Assembly: GCA_002375465.1 (NCBI GenBank)
Contig: DFLT01000006.1
Coordinates: 1 to 64,000, forward strand
DNA length: 64,000 nt
Origin: Alphaproteobacteria bacterium UBA3612
GTDB taxonomy: Bacteria > Pseudomonadota > Alphaproteobacteria > Sphingomonadales > Sphingomonadaceae
Reading direction: 5' to 3'
In this document: positions 44,921-53,646 of the stretch, piece after piece
Numbering within the stretch: position 1 is the stretch's first letter
How the letters are laid out: every line of letters starts with the position of its first letter
The notes under the pieces: model-generated
What the model was told of the DNA's origin: nothing
What the model saw: only the letters and a program-made list of their open reading frames with translations
Database searches by the model: none
Position numbers and translations under genes: made by a program

Positions 44921-46027
44921 GTGAAATCACGCGCCGCCGTCGCATTCGAAGCCAAAAAACCCCTCGAAATCGTGGAAATCGACCTTGAGGGACCCAAAGC
45001 GGGTGAAGTCCTCGTCGAACTGAAGGCAACCGGCCTTTGCCATACCGACGCCTACACGCTGGACGGGCTCGATTCCGAAGGAAAGTTTCCCGTCGTTCTG
45101 GGGCATGAGGGCGCGGGCATCGTGCGAGAGGTAGGCCCCGGCGTCACCTCCGTCGCCCCGGACGACCATGTCATCCCGCTCTATACGCCGGAATGCGGTC
45201 GTTGCCGCGAATGTACCAGCGGCAAGACCAACCTCTGCTCCGCGATTCGCGCTACCCAGGGGAAGGGCGTCATGCCCGACGGCACAAGCCGCATGTCGTA
45301 TAAGGGCGAAACGCTCTACCACTATATGGGCTGCTCGACCTTTTCGAATTTCATCGTCCTGCCTGAAATCTCGGTCGCGAAGATGCGCTCCGACGCCCCC
45401 TTCGACACCAGCTGTTATGTCGGCTGCGGCGTAACCACCGGCGTTGGCGCGGTCGTCAACACCGCGAAGGTCGAACCCGGCGCCTCCGTCGTCGTCTTTG
45501 GCCTCGGCGGCATTGGTCTCAACGTCATCCAGGGCGCCCGGCTGGCCGGCGCCAGCCGTATTGTCGGCGTCGACCTCAACCCCGACAGAGAGGAATGGGG
45601 CCGCAAGTTCGGCATGACCGATTTCGTCAATCCAAAGGATGTCGGCGATGTCACCGCACATCTGGTAGAAATGCTGGACGGCGGCGCGGACTACAGCTTT
45701 GAATGCATCGGCAATGTCGATGTGATGCGGCAGGCGCTGGAATGCTGCCATCGCGGATGGGGCACCAGCGTCATCATTGGCGTGGCCCCGGCCGGCGCGG
45801 AAATTTCCACGCGCCCGTTCCAGCTTGTGACCGGCCGCAACTGGATCGGCACGGCGTTCGGCGGGGCCAAGGGCCGCACCGACGTGCCGAAGATCGTCGA
45901 CTGGTACATGAACGGCCAGATCGAAATCGATCCGATGATCACCCACCGGCTCAGCCTGGAGGACATCAACAAGGGCTTCGACATGATGCACGCCGGCGAA
46001 AGCATCAGGAGCGTGGTCGTCTACTGA
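44921..46027 (+). CDS. adhC: S-(hydroxymethyl)glutathione dehydrogenase (class III ADH)
   Basis: A 368-residue zinc alcohol dehydrogenase that oxidises S-hydroxymethylglutathione with NAD, the main step of formaldehyde removal. Zinc ligands: [18 protein letters not shown] and the structural site [35 protein letters not shown] is the cofactor site. The start is GTG 44921 with AGGAG upstream. fghA, which carries out the next step, lies three genes downstream. Confidence 0.95.
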   Translation: MKSRAAVAFEAKKPLEIVEIDLEGPKAGEVLVELKATGLCHTDAYTLDGLDSEGKFPVVLGHEGAGIVREVGPGVTSVAPDDHVIPLYTPECGRCRECTSGKTNLCSAIRATQGKGVMPDGTSRMSYKGETLYHYMGCSTFSNFIVLPEISVAKMRSDAPFDTSCYVGCGVTTGVGAVVNTAKVEPGASVVVFGLGGIGLNVIQGARLAGASRIVGVDLNPDREEWGRKFGMTDFVNPKDVGDVTAHLVEMLDGGADYSFECIGNVDVMRQALECCHRGWGTSVIIGVAPAGAEISTRPFQLVTGRNWIGTAFGGAKGRTDVPKIVDWYMNGQIEIDPMITHRLSLEDINKGFDMMHAGESIRSVVVY

Positions 46028-46099
46028 TCTGCGTGCTAGCGAGACCGGGCCGCGCGCACGCCGCCGCGGCGCCGAATGCACCATGCAGGAGACGATGAT

Positions 46100-46477
46100 A
46101 TGTTCAGCCACATGATGGTCGGGTCGAATGACCTCGATCGCTCGAAAACCTTTTACGACGCCCTTTTCGCCGCGCTTGGGGGAAAGCCTGGCGTGATGGA
46201 TCCGAAGGGCCGCCTGATCTACATGCACGGCAGCGCGGTATTTCTGGTCACAAAGCCGATCGACGGTGAAGCTGCGACGCCGGGCAATGGCATGACGATC
46301 GGATTTTCGGTCGACAGCGAATCGCAGGGCGATGCCTGGCACAAGGCCGGCGTCGAAGCGGGCGGCACCGCGATCGAGGATCCTCCCGGCATCCGGGAAA
46401 GCGATATTGCCCGGCTGTACCTTGCCTATCTGCGCGATCCCGACGGCAATAAGCTGTGCGCGCTGAAACGCATGTGA
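46100..46477 (+). CDS. VOC-family protein
   Basis: A 125-residue glyoxalase/bleomycin-resistance fold protein. It begins MFSHMMVGSNDLDRSKTFY and ends with the family motif YLRDPDGNKLCAL. AGGAGA precedes the ATG. It lies between adhC and purU, so a role in aldehyde-glutathione chemistry is possible, but no substrate can be assigned. Confidence 0.85.
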   Translation: MFSHMMVGSNDLDRSKTFYDALFAALGGKPGVMDPKGRLIYMHGSAVFLVTKPIDGEAATPGNGMTIGFSVDSESQGDAWHKAGVEAGGTAIEDPPGIRESDIARLYLAYLRDPDGNKLCALKRM

Positions 46478-47337
46478 AGCAGGAAAATTCGTACATATTG
46501 CTGTTTAGCTGCGACGATCGAACGGGGATCGTCGCAGCCGTCTCCGGTGCGCTTGCGGACCATGACGGCTTCATTCTCGACAGCCAGCAATATGCCGACC
46601 TGGACAGCGGCCGCTTCTTCATGCGCGTGGAATTCCAGGCCGGGGGGCCGGGCTTTCCAGACGCGCCAACCCTGGCGGCCCTGCTGGCGCCCATTGCCGA
46701 GCGATTCGGCTGGGAATGGTCGCTGACCCCGTCCGAAAACCTGCCCCGCGCGGTCGTGGCCGTATCGCAGGGCATGCACTGCCTGAACGACCTTCTGCAC
46801 CGTCAGCGGACAGGAACGCTTGGCATGCGGATCGCCGCCATCGTTTCCAACCATGAAACCGCGCGCTCTCTCGCAGAATGGCACGGCGTTCCGTTCCATT
46901 ATTTGCCGGTCAGGAACGAAGACCGCCCAGCGCAGGAGGCGGCAATTCGCGACGTCATCGCATCTGAGGGCGCGGATTATCTGGTGCTGGCCCGCTATAT
47001 GCAGATCCTGTCGGACGATATGGCGGCACGTCTGCGCGGGCGCTGCATCAATATCCACCACAGTTTCCTGCCCAGTTTCAAGGGCGCGCGTCCCTATCAT
47101 CAGGCGCACGACCGGGGCGTGAAGCTGATCGGGGCCACGGCGCATTTCGTCACCGCCGACCTCGATGAGGGGCCGATCATCGAACAGGCGGTCGAGCGCG
47201 TCGATCACCGCCTGTCAGCCGAGGACCTCGCCCGCATTGGCCGCGATACGGAGGCGCAGGTGCTGGCGCGCGCAGTCGACTGGGTGGGACGCCGCCGCGT
47301 GCTGATGAACGGCACGCGCACCGTGGTCTTTAGATAA
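46474..47337 (+). CDS. purU: Formyltetrahydrofolate deformylase
   Basis: A 287-residue enzyme with an N-terminal ACT domain (YILLFSCDDRTGIVAAVSG) and a formyltransferase domain. The catalytic set is visible: NIHHSFLPSFKGA with His and TADLDEGPIIEQ with Asp. It releases formate and tetrahydrofolate from 10-formyl-THF. The GTG at 46474 overlaps the VOC stop by four bases and is preferred to a GTG six codons upstream. Confidence 0.93.
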   Translation: MKQENSYILLFSCDDRTGIVAAVSGALADHDGFILDSQQYADLDSGRFFMRVEFQAGGPGFPDAPTLAALLAPIAERFGWEWSLTPSENLPRAVVAVSQGMHCLNDLLHRQRTGTLGMRIAAIVSNHETARSLAEWHGVPFHYLPVRNEDRPAQEAAIRDVIASEGADYLVLARYMQILSDDMAARLRGRCINIHHSFLPSFKGARPYHQAHDRGVKLIGATAHFVTADLDEGPIIEQAVERVDHRLSAEDLARIGRDTEAQVLARAVDWVGRRRVLMNGTRTVVFR

Positions 47338-47374
47338 AGGCCGCCCCCGGCGCGGTCAGACGGAAGGAACTGAC

Positions 47375-48208
47375 ATGGAAACCGTTTCAACCTGGAAGGC
47401 GCATGGCGGCACGCAGGGCGTCTATCGCCACCGCTCGACGAGTACGGGCACGGATATGGACTTCGCCGTCTTCGTGCCGCCGCACGAAAAGGGGCAGAAA
47501 CTGCCGGTGCTGTGGTATCTGTCGGGCCTGACCTGCACCCATGCCAATGTCATGGAAAAGGGCGAATATCGCGCCGCATGCGCGGAACATGGTATCATCC
47601 TGGTGGCGCCCGATACCAGCCCGCGCGGCGACGACGTCGCCGATGCGGACAGCTACGATATGGGCAAGGGCGCGGGTTTCTATCTGGACGCGACGCAAGA
47701 GCCCTGGGCGCCGCATTACCGCATGCGGACCTATGTAGAGCAGGAACTGCCCGCCCTGATTGCCGACGTCTTTCCGGTCGACATGGACCGGCAATCTATT
47801 TTCGGCCATTCGATGGGGGGCCATGGCGCCCTCACCATAGGCCTTAGAAACCCGGATCGCTTTCGCTCGATCAGCGCCTTTTCGCCGGTCGTCACCACCA
47901 TTGGCTCGCCCTGGGGGCAAAAGGCCCTGACTGCCTATCTGGGCGCCGACGAGGCAGCATGGCGGCCCTACGACACATGCGCCCTGATTGCCGACGGCGC
48001 GCGCCATCCGCATCTGCTGGTCGATCAGGGGGGTGACGACGACTTCCTTGAGGAGCAGTTGAAAACCGGTGTCCTGCGCGACGTCTGCGCGGAGGTTGGG
48101 CAGGACATCAGCATCAATCTGCGCCCCGGCTACGATCACAGCTATTATTTCATTTCGACCTTCATGGCGGAACATGTCCGCTGGCATGCGGAGCGTCTGG
48201 CGCAGTAA
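47375..48208 (+). CDS. fghA: S-formylglutathione hydrolase
   Basis: A 277-residue esterase-D family alpha/beta hydrolase. The nucleophile Ser is in GHSMGGHGAL; PVLWYLSGLTCTHANVMEKG and LVDQGGDDDFLEEQL are typical. It splits S-formylglutathione into formate and glutathione, completing formaldehyde detoxification after adhC. GGAAGGA precedes the start. Confidence 0.95.
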   Translation: METVSTWKAHGGTQGVYRHRSTSTGTDMDFAVFVPPHEKGQKLPVLWYLSGLTCTHANVMEKGEYRAACAEHGIILVAPDTSPRGDDVADADSYDMGKGAGFYLDATQEPWAPHYRMRTYVEQELPALIADVFPVDMDRQSIFGHSMGGHGALTIGLRNPDRFRSISAFSPVVTTIGSPWGQKALTAYLGADEAAWRPYDTCALIADGARHPHLLVDQGGDDDFLEEQLKTGVLRDVCAEVGQDISINLRPGYDHSYYFISTFMAEHVRWHAERLAQ

Positions 48209-48218
48209 GGCCGTATCG

Positions 48219-49142
48219 ATGGCCGATTTCTTCACCCGTTCCTTCACGCCTGCCGCGACGGGTTTCTGCGGCTCCCGCATCGACAGGGCGGATCACATGC
48301 GGCGCGATCCGCAGGCAGTCGCCGCCGCGCGCATGCATCCTGGCGCGCGCTGGCTGCCCTTCGATACGTTAAGGCCGCTGCTGGCGGACGGTGCGCTCCT
48401 GTGGATTGACAGGGCGCAGATCCCCGCCGACGCGCTGGAGGTTTTCCTCGGTCTGGAGGACGGCGCTCCGCGCTTTGCCATTGCGCTCCCCGCAAGAGTT
48501 ACAGAGAGTCTGACAAGCGGAAATCCTGCGGCAGAGGCGCAAGATGCCCGCGGCGCGGCTATGACGCTGCCCGCGGATCAAGCGGCTATCGTCGCGCACG
48601 GCCGCTCCTTGATCGACTGGCATCAGCGGCATGGCTTCTGCGCCAATTGCGGCGCGCCCACGAACATCGCCAAGGCCGGCTATGCACGCGCCTGCGCCCG
48701 TGATCGCGGCGGCTGCGGCGCCGAACATTTCCCACGCACTGACCCCGTCGTCATCATGCTGGCGATAGACGGCGACAAATGCCTTCTGGGTCGCCAGCCC
48801 AGTTTCCCCGCACGCTTCATGTCCGCGCTCGCCGGCTTCGTCGAACCGGGCGAATCGATTGAGGAGGCTGTACGACGCGAACTGCATGAGGAGGCCGGGA
48901 TTCGCACGGCCCGCGTCACCTACGTCGCCAGCCAGCCCTGGCCCTTTCCCTCCAGCCTGATGATCGGCGCCTTTGCCGAGGCGGTCACGACGGACATTCG
49001 CCTCGATGAGGACGAGCTTGAGGAGGCGCGCTGGTTCACGCGGGCGGAGGTGGAGGCGGTCCTCTCAGGCGACGGCCCGTTCCTGACCCCGCCCCCTATG
49101 GCCATCGCCTGGACGCTGATGAAGACCTGGGTCGACGCCTGA
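48219..49142 (+). CDS. nudC: NAD(H) pyrophosphatase NudC
   Basis: A 307-residue Nudix enzyme. A zinc ribbon (FCANCGAPT with a second cysteine pair around CGAEHFPR) precedes the Nudix box GFVEPGESIEEAVRRELHEE, and SQPWPFPSSLM is the NudC-specific motif. It cleaves NAD(H) and removes NAD caps from RNA. The ATG at 48219 is used; the longer frame reads back into fghA. Confidence 0.92.
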   Translation: MADFFTRSFTPAATGFCGSRIDRADHMRRDPQAVAAARMHPGARWLPFDTLRPLLADGALLWIDRAQIPADALEVFLGLEDGAPRFAIALPARVTESLTSGNPAAEAQDARGAAMTLPADQAAIVAHGRSLIDWHQRHGFCANCGAPTNIAKAGYARACARDRGGCGAEHFPRTDPVVIMLAIDGDKCLLGRQPSFPARFMSALAGFVEPGESIEEAVRRELHEEAGIRTARVTYVASQPWPFPSSLMIGAFAEAVTTDIRLDEDELEEARWFTRAEVEAVLSGDGPFLTPPPMAIAWTLMKTWVDA

Positions 49143-49163
49143 CGCAATGTCGTCGCAGGCGCC

Positions 49164-51812
49164 TTAATCCGCCGCCATTCCCTTCAGCTCGTAAAGCAGG
49201 TCCAGCGCCGCGCGCGGACTCAGCTCGTCGGGACGCACATCCTCCAGCCGCTGGCGGAGCGGGTCCGCCACCTGCACCTTGGGTTTCGCCTCCGCGAAGA
49301 GGGGGAGGTCCGACAGGCCCGCCGCAATCCCGCCGGTCGCGTCGCGCCGGTCCTCCAGCTTTGCCAGCACTTCCGCCGCGCGAGTTGTGGCGCGCAGGGG
49401 CAGTCCGGCCAGCCGCGCGACCGCCAGGCCATAGCTCTTGTCAGCCGCCCCCTCGATCACCTCGTGCAAAAAGACGAGGTCGCCTTTCCATTCCCGCACC
49501 TTCACCGTCGCCAGGCGCAGCGCCGACAGCCGCCCTTCCAGCGCGGTCAGCTCATGATAGTGCGACGCGAACAGGCAGCGCGCTTTCAGATCGTCATGCA
49601 CGGATTCCAGCACCGCCCATGCGATCGCCAGGCCGTCATAGGTCGATGTGCCGCGCCCCACCTCGTCCAGGATCACCAGCGACCGCTCCGTCGCCTGATT
49701 CAGGATCGCCGCCGTCTCCACCATTTCCACCATGAAGGTGGAGCGCCCCTCCGCCAGATTGTCGGATGCCCCCACCCGGCTGAAAAGGCGGTCGATGGCG
49801 CCGATATGCGCGGCCTTCGCCGGGACGAAAGACCCCGCCTGCGCCATGATGGCGATCAGTGCATTCTGCCGCAGAAAGGTGGATTTGCCGGCCATGTTCG
49901 GCCCGGTCACCAGCCAGACATGGCCGTCGCGTTCCAGCGTGCAATCATTGGCGACGAAAGCGCCCGATTTCATCGCCGCCTCCACGACGGGATGACGACC
50001 GTGCCGAATGGTAAAGGCATGGCCATCGTCGACGGTTGGCCGGACCCAGTCCCGCCCCGCCGCCAGTTCCGCCAGCGCTGACGCCACGTCCAGCCGCGCC
50101 AGCGCCGCGCCCGTCGCCTCGATCTCGTCGGCATGGGCAAGAACGGTCTCGCGCAATTCCGCGAAATGCTTCGCCTCCAGCGACAGGGCCTGCGACTGCG
50201 CCTGCGCGATGCGCGTCGCCAGACCCGCCAGATCCTCGGAATTGAATCGCACTGCGTTCGCCAGCGTCTGCCGGTGCGCGAAGGGGCTGTCTGCTTTCAT
50301 CATGCCATCGGCATGCTTGGGCGCGACCTCGATGAAATATCCCAACACGTTATTATGCTTGATGCGCAGCTTATCGACCCCGGTGGCGGTGCGGTATTCC
50401 GCCTCCAGCGCGGCGATGTGGCGGCGGGCGTCCTTCGCAAGGCTGCGATGCTCGTCCAGTGTGTGGTCGTGCCCCTCGGCGATGAAGCCGCCTTCATTGG
50501 CGTTCATCCCCGGCTCCGGCACCAGCGCCCGGCTCAGCACATCGACCAGTTCGCCATGCGGTCCAATGGCCCGCAGCAGATCATCCAGCAGCGGTGGTGG
50601 CCCCAGCAGCGTCGCCGCCTTCAGCATTTCGCGCACCGCATCCGCCGCCCCCAGCCCGTCACGGATCAGGCCCAGGTCGCGCGGCGATCCCCGCCCCGCC
50701 GCAAGCCGCCCCAGCGCGCGCGCCAGATCCGGCACGGATTTCAGCCGCTCGCGCAGCCGTTCGCGCACTTCGCCGCCGGCATGGAATGCCGCCACCAGAT
50801 CCAGCCGCGCGGCAATGGCCTTGGGCTCGGTCAGCGGCGCGGACAGGTCGGCGGCCAATTGCCGCGCGCCCGGCGCCGTCACCGTCGCGTCCAGACAGGC
50901 GGTCAGCGATCCCTTGCGCTCTCCCTTTGCGGTGCGCGCGATCTCCAGGCTTTCGCGCGTTGCCGCATCGATCGCCATATGGCCGCCCGGCAATTGCCGC
51001 ACCGGCGCGCGCAGGCGCGGCACGGCGGCCATTTGCGTTGCCTGCAAGTAGGACAGCAGCGCCCCCGCCGCGGCAATCTCAGCACGGGAAAAATCGCCCA
51101 ACCCCTCCAGTACGCCGACGTCGAACCGCGCCTTCAGCGCCGCCTCGCCCTGCCTGCTGTCGAAATCCGCGCGCGGCAGCGGCGTCAGCGGCCAGTCGCC
51201 CGCCACGTCCATCCCCTCCGGAATGATCAGCTCGGCCGGGTCCAGCCGCGCCAGTTCGGCGGGCAGCGCGGCGTCCGTCACGGGCGCGGTCCAAAATCCG
51301 CCTGCCGACATGTCGCACCACGCCAGCGCCTTTGTACCCCCTGCCTCCGCCAGCGCCGCCAGATGGTTCGCCGCCCGCGCATCGAGGAGAGCCTCCTCGG
51401 TCAACGTACCGGGCGTTACCACGCGCACGATTTCCCGCTTCACGACCGATTTCGCGCCGCGCTTCTTCGCTTCTGCCGGGCTTTCCACCTGTTCGGCGAT
51501 GGCGACGCGGAAGCCGCGCTGGATCAGGCGCGCCAGATAGCTTTCCGCCGAATGCACGGGCACGCCGCACATGGGGATATCCGCCCCTTCATGCTGCCCC
51601 CGTTTCGTCAGCGCGATGTCCAGCGCCGCCGCCGCCCGCACCGCATCGTCAAAGAACAGCTCGAAAAAGTCGCCCATGCGAAAGAACAGCAACGCCTCCG
51701 CACCCGCCTCATGCTTGATGGACAGATATTGCGCCATCATGGGGGAAACGGCGGGGGGAGCGGTGGCAGCGGGCATGATGCGCGTCATAAAGCGCGCGGT
51801 CGCCAGCGTCAT
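49164..51812 (-). CDS. mutS: DNA mismatch repair protein MutS
   Basis: An 882-residue MutS. The mismatch-binding loop is near the N-terminus (GDFFELFFDDA, Phe-x-Glu), Walker A is GPNMAGKSTFLRQ, and EVGRGTSTYDGLAIAWA follows. It finds mismatches and starts repair. No mutL is nearby. Several in-frame ATGs lie in the first 25 codons, so the exact start is uncertain by up to about 70 bases. Confidence 0.96.
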   Translation of the reverse strand: MTLATARFMTRIMPAATAPPAVSPMMAQYLSIKHEAGAEALLFFRMGDFFELFFDDAVRAAAALDIALTKRGQHEGADIPMCGVPVHSAESYLARLIQRGFRVAIAEQVESPAEAKKRGAKSVVKREIVRVVTPGTLTEEALLDARAANHLAALAEAGGTKALAWCDMSAGGFWTAPVTDAALPAELARLDPAELIIPEGMDVAGDWPLTPLPRADFDSRQGEAALKARFDVGVLEGLGDFSRAEIAAAGALLSYLQATQMAAVPRLRAPVRQLPGGHMAIDAATRESLEIARTAKGERKGSLTACLDATVTAPGARQLAADLSAPLTEPKAIAARLDLVAAFHAGGEVRERLRERLKSVPDLARALGRLAAGRGSPRDLGLIRDGLGAADAVREMLKAATLLGPPPLLDDLLRAIGPHGELVDVLSRALVPEPGMNANEGGFIAEGHDHTLDEHRSLAKDARRHIAALEAEYRTATGVDKLRIKHNNVLGYFIEVAPKHADGMMKADSPFAHRQTLANAVRFNSEDLAGLATRIAQAQSQALSLEAKHFAELRETVLAHADEIEATGAALARLDVASALAELAAGRDWVRPTVDDGHAFTIRHGRHPVVEAAMKSGAFVANDCTLERDGHVWLVTGPNMAGKSTFLRQNALIAIMAQAGSFVPAKAAHIGAIDRLFSRVGASDNLAEGRSTFMVEMVETAAILNQATERSLVILDEVGRGTSTYDGLAIAWAVLESVHDDLKARCLFASHYHELTALEGRLSALRLATVKVREWKGDLVFLHEVIEGAADKSYGLAVARLAGLPLRATTRAAEVLAKLEDRRDATGGIAAGLSDLPLFAEAKPKVQVADPLRQRLEDVRPDELSPRAALDLLYELKGMAAD

Positions 51813-51911
51813 CCATTGACATGCATGAAGTAAAAATCCTGCCCGGCAGGGAACTTTTCGTCTGTTCGCCTCTTCATTTCATTATAATTATAAACAAACC
51901 AAATATTTTTC

Positions 51912-51929
51912 GGGTAGAACAAAATACCC
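51912..51929 (+). promoter_or_regulatory. 5'-UTR hairpin before the PepSY gene
   Basis: GGGTA (51912-51916) and TACCC (51925-51929) pair across 8 bases and touch the AAGGAG ribosome site of the next gene. A perfect AT palindrome, TTATAATTATAA (51882-51893), lies 18 bases upstream and may be part of the promoter between the divergent mutS and PepSY genes. Confidence 0.4.
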
Positions 51930-51942
51930 AAGGAGACATGCC

Positions 51943-52446
51943 ATGCAGAAACCAATTATCGCATTTGCCGCTTTAGCCATCGCAGCCCCTCTTTCCGCCC
52001 AGACTGGCGGCGACATGATGGATCTTAGTGAGGTCGTCGCGGCTGCTGAAAGTTCGTCTTCCGCTCATGCAATGGAGGCCGAGCTTGAGGGTTACAAGGG
52101 ACAGTTGGCCTATGAAGTCGAGCTTGTTGGTGACGGCAAGATCACGACCATGTACGTCGACGCCAGAACCGGCGCGACCCTGGGCACGGAAGAGCCCCGC
52201 CTTGAAAATGCGTGGCGCGATATATTCGACCGTGAAATGAAGATGTTCGCCGATCTAAATCAGCCACTTGCACCCCGCATTGCTGCCGTTGAGCAGGAAA
52301 CCGAGGGCAAGGTTCGTGAAGTCAGCTACGACGTAGAGGGCGGCATCCCCGTCCTTGAAATGGAGGTCGATACACCCACCGGCACGGCCGAGTGGAAGAT
52401 CGACGCCCGCGACGGTTCGCGTCTGCCTGCGGGGTTCGACGATTAA
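51943..52446 (+). CDS. Exported PepSY-domain protein
   Basis: A 167-residue periplasmic protein with a signal peptide (MQKPIIAFAALAIAAPLSAQ) and two PepSY repeats: one around YKGQLAYEVELVG and YVDARTGATLG, the second around GKVREVSYDVEGG and WKIDARDGSRL. PepSY domains bind or inhibit proteases and may sense the envelope. AAGGAGAC lies before the ATG. Confidence 0.87.
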   Translation: MQKPIIAFAALAIAAPLSAQTGGDMMDLSEVVAAAESSSSAHAMEAELEGYKGQLAYEVELVGDGKITTMYVDARTGATLGTEEPRLENAWRDIFDREMKMFADLNQPLAPRIAAVEQETEGKVREVSYDVEGGIPVLEMEVDTPTGTAEWKIDARDGSRLPAGFDD

Positions 52447-52545
52447 TCGCGCGGGACAGTAAGTTCCGCTACAGCGGCCCGCCCGCCTTCATCGGTGGGG
52501 CGGGTTGCTGTCGCTGTTCAATCTGATCCGCCAGATACCGGCACG

Positions 52546-52869
52546 CTATCTAACGGCACACAGCGCTGCGGAACTGGTGACCACACCCAGTGCGCGCGGA
52601 TCGTTCCAGTCGCGAACATGGTCGATCAGCCGGTTGACGGTCAGCCCCTTGCCCTCACCGCGCACCGTATCGGCAAAGCGGGCAATGCCGCGTATCTGGC
52701 CGACCGACAGATCGTCCGCCCAGATTTCCGCCATGCAAGAGGCGATGCGTGTCGGAATACCAGCATCCGTCAGCCCCGCCTCCACGCGCCGCTCAACCCC
52801 GGTCGCACATCCGGCCACTACAACCGCCAGCACAGCAACTCCCGCAAATCTTCCCAAAATAGCCCGCAT
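52546..52869 (-). CDS. Small lipoprotein of unknown function
   Basis: A 107-residue lipoprotein: MRAILGRFAGVAVLAVVVAGC with lipobox VAGC, then a mostly alpha-helical domain containing two cysteines (IASCMAE and AALCAVR). I do not recognise the family. It is convergent with the PepSY gene and separated by 99 bases. Confidence 0.75.
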   Translation of the reverse strand: MRAILGRFAGVAVLAVVVAGCATGVERRVEAGLTDAGIPTRIASCMAEIWADDLSVGQIRGIARFADTVRGEGKGLTVNRLIDHVRDWNDPRALGVVTSSAALCAVR

Positions 52870-53043
52870 GTCATTTCCCGTTCAGCCGTCGAAAACAGAC
52901 GAACGCGCTAATCCTTGAATGGTTCGGCGGAGCTATTGAACGCAGTGGCCCACAGCAGATTACCAGCGTGACGAGCCTCGCGGGAGCGGCTAGCCGGAAG
53001 ATATTATTTTACGGCATCCGCCAAGCGGGAGAAGTCGGGGATC

Positions 53044-53349
53044 GTGCGAAAGATTCTTATCGTCGCAGCTGGGGCTGTAAGCTTGGCATTATTTTATATT
53101 TTAATTGCCGGGACCGTTGTCTTGAGGGACGACACCGACGCGGTGGTCGAAGCGGTTCTCGCGAATGACAGGTTTCGTCAAAATCTAACGCGTTTCCCCG
53201 GGGGATATTATCTAGCGGTGCCGAAAGTTGAGGGAGAAATCCGGGCCAGGTGCCTTGATGGAAGTATAGCGCGAGGCGCGTACGTGACGCCGCATCTGCA
53301 TATATCTGCACGTGTAGCAGGCAATGGGACCTGTCAAAGGATCGCCTGA
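53044..53349 (+). CDS. Small hypothetical protein with N-terminal membrane helix
   Basis: A 101-residue protein starting at GTG 53044, with GGGGA just upstream. Residues 4-26 (ILIVAAGAVSLALFYILIAG) form a membrane anchor or uncleaved signal; the rest is a periplasmic domain with two cysteines. No family was recognised. The DNA around it is less GC-rich than the neighbouring maeB gene. It could be a small secreted protein of recent origin. Confidence 0.6.
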   Translation: MRKILIVAAGAVSLALFYILIAGTVVLRDDTDAVVEAVLANDRFRQNLTRFPGGYYLAVPKVEGEIRARCLDGSIARGAYVTPHLHISARVAGNGTCQRIA

Positions 53350-53496
53350 TACGCAGCCTGACTGCGGACAGCAGCCAAGAAGGCAGCTCCCCGCTTCCCT
53401 AATAGGGTTTCATCGGCGACACTGTTCGGATGAAGCACTCCTCCGCATGCTATCACCCAAATTTGTCCCATCCCCGCGCCTCTCTGACATCGGCCC

Positions 53497-53621
53497 CGCC
53501 CGCGCAAAAAAAACCAATGTTTTCTCGCGCGGGCGCGTACGGGCGCGCGCTGCGTGTGCGGTTTGTCCGGTTGGGACATGTGCGCTTGCCCCCTGCGCGG
53601 CGTTCCGCCATGGCGGAACGC
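53497..53621. repeat. Two inverted repeats upstream of maeB
   Basis: CGCCCGCGC (53497-53505) pairs with GCGCGGGCG (53528-53536) across an A/T-rich loop with eight A in a row. A perfect 22-base palindrome centred between 53610 and 53611 (arm GCGTTCCGCCA) lies 25 bases before the maeB start. Both fall in the 300 bases between the small hypothetical gene and maeB, where I see no gene. Confidence 0.6.
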
Positions 53622-53646
53622 GAATGATTAGCATGAAGGCGCGAGC

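Noticed and set aside
44927..46342. 471-codon minus-strand frame opposite adhC
   Set aside because: It is the antisense of a well-supported alcohol dehydrogenase and its sequence is low-complexity His/Asp/Val without motifs.
50133..51833. 566-codon plus-strand frame opposite mutS
   Set aside because: Arg/Gln/His-rich antisense artefact with no domain content.
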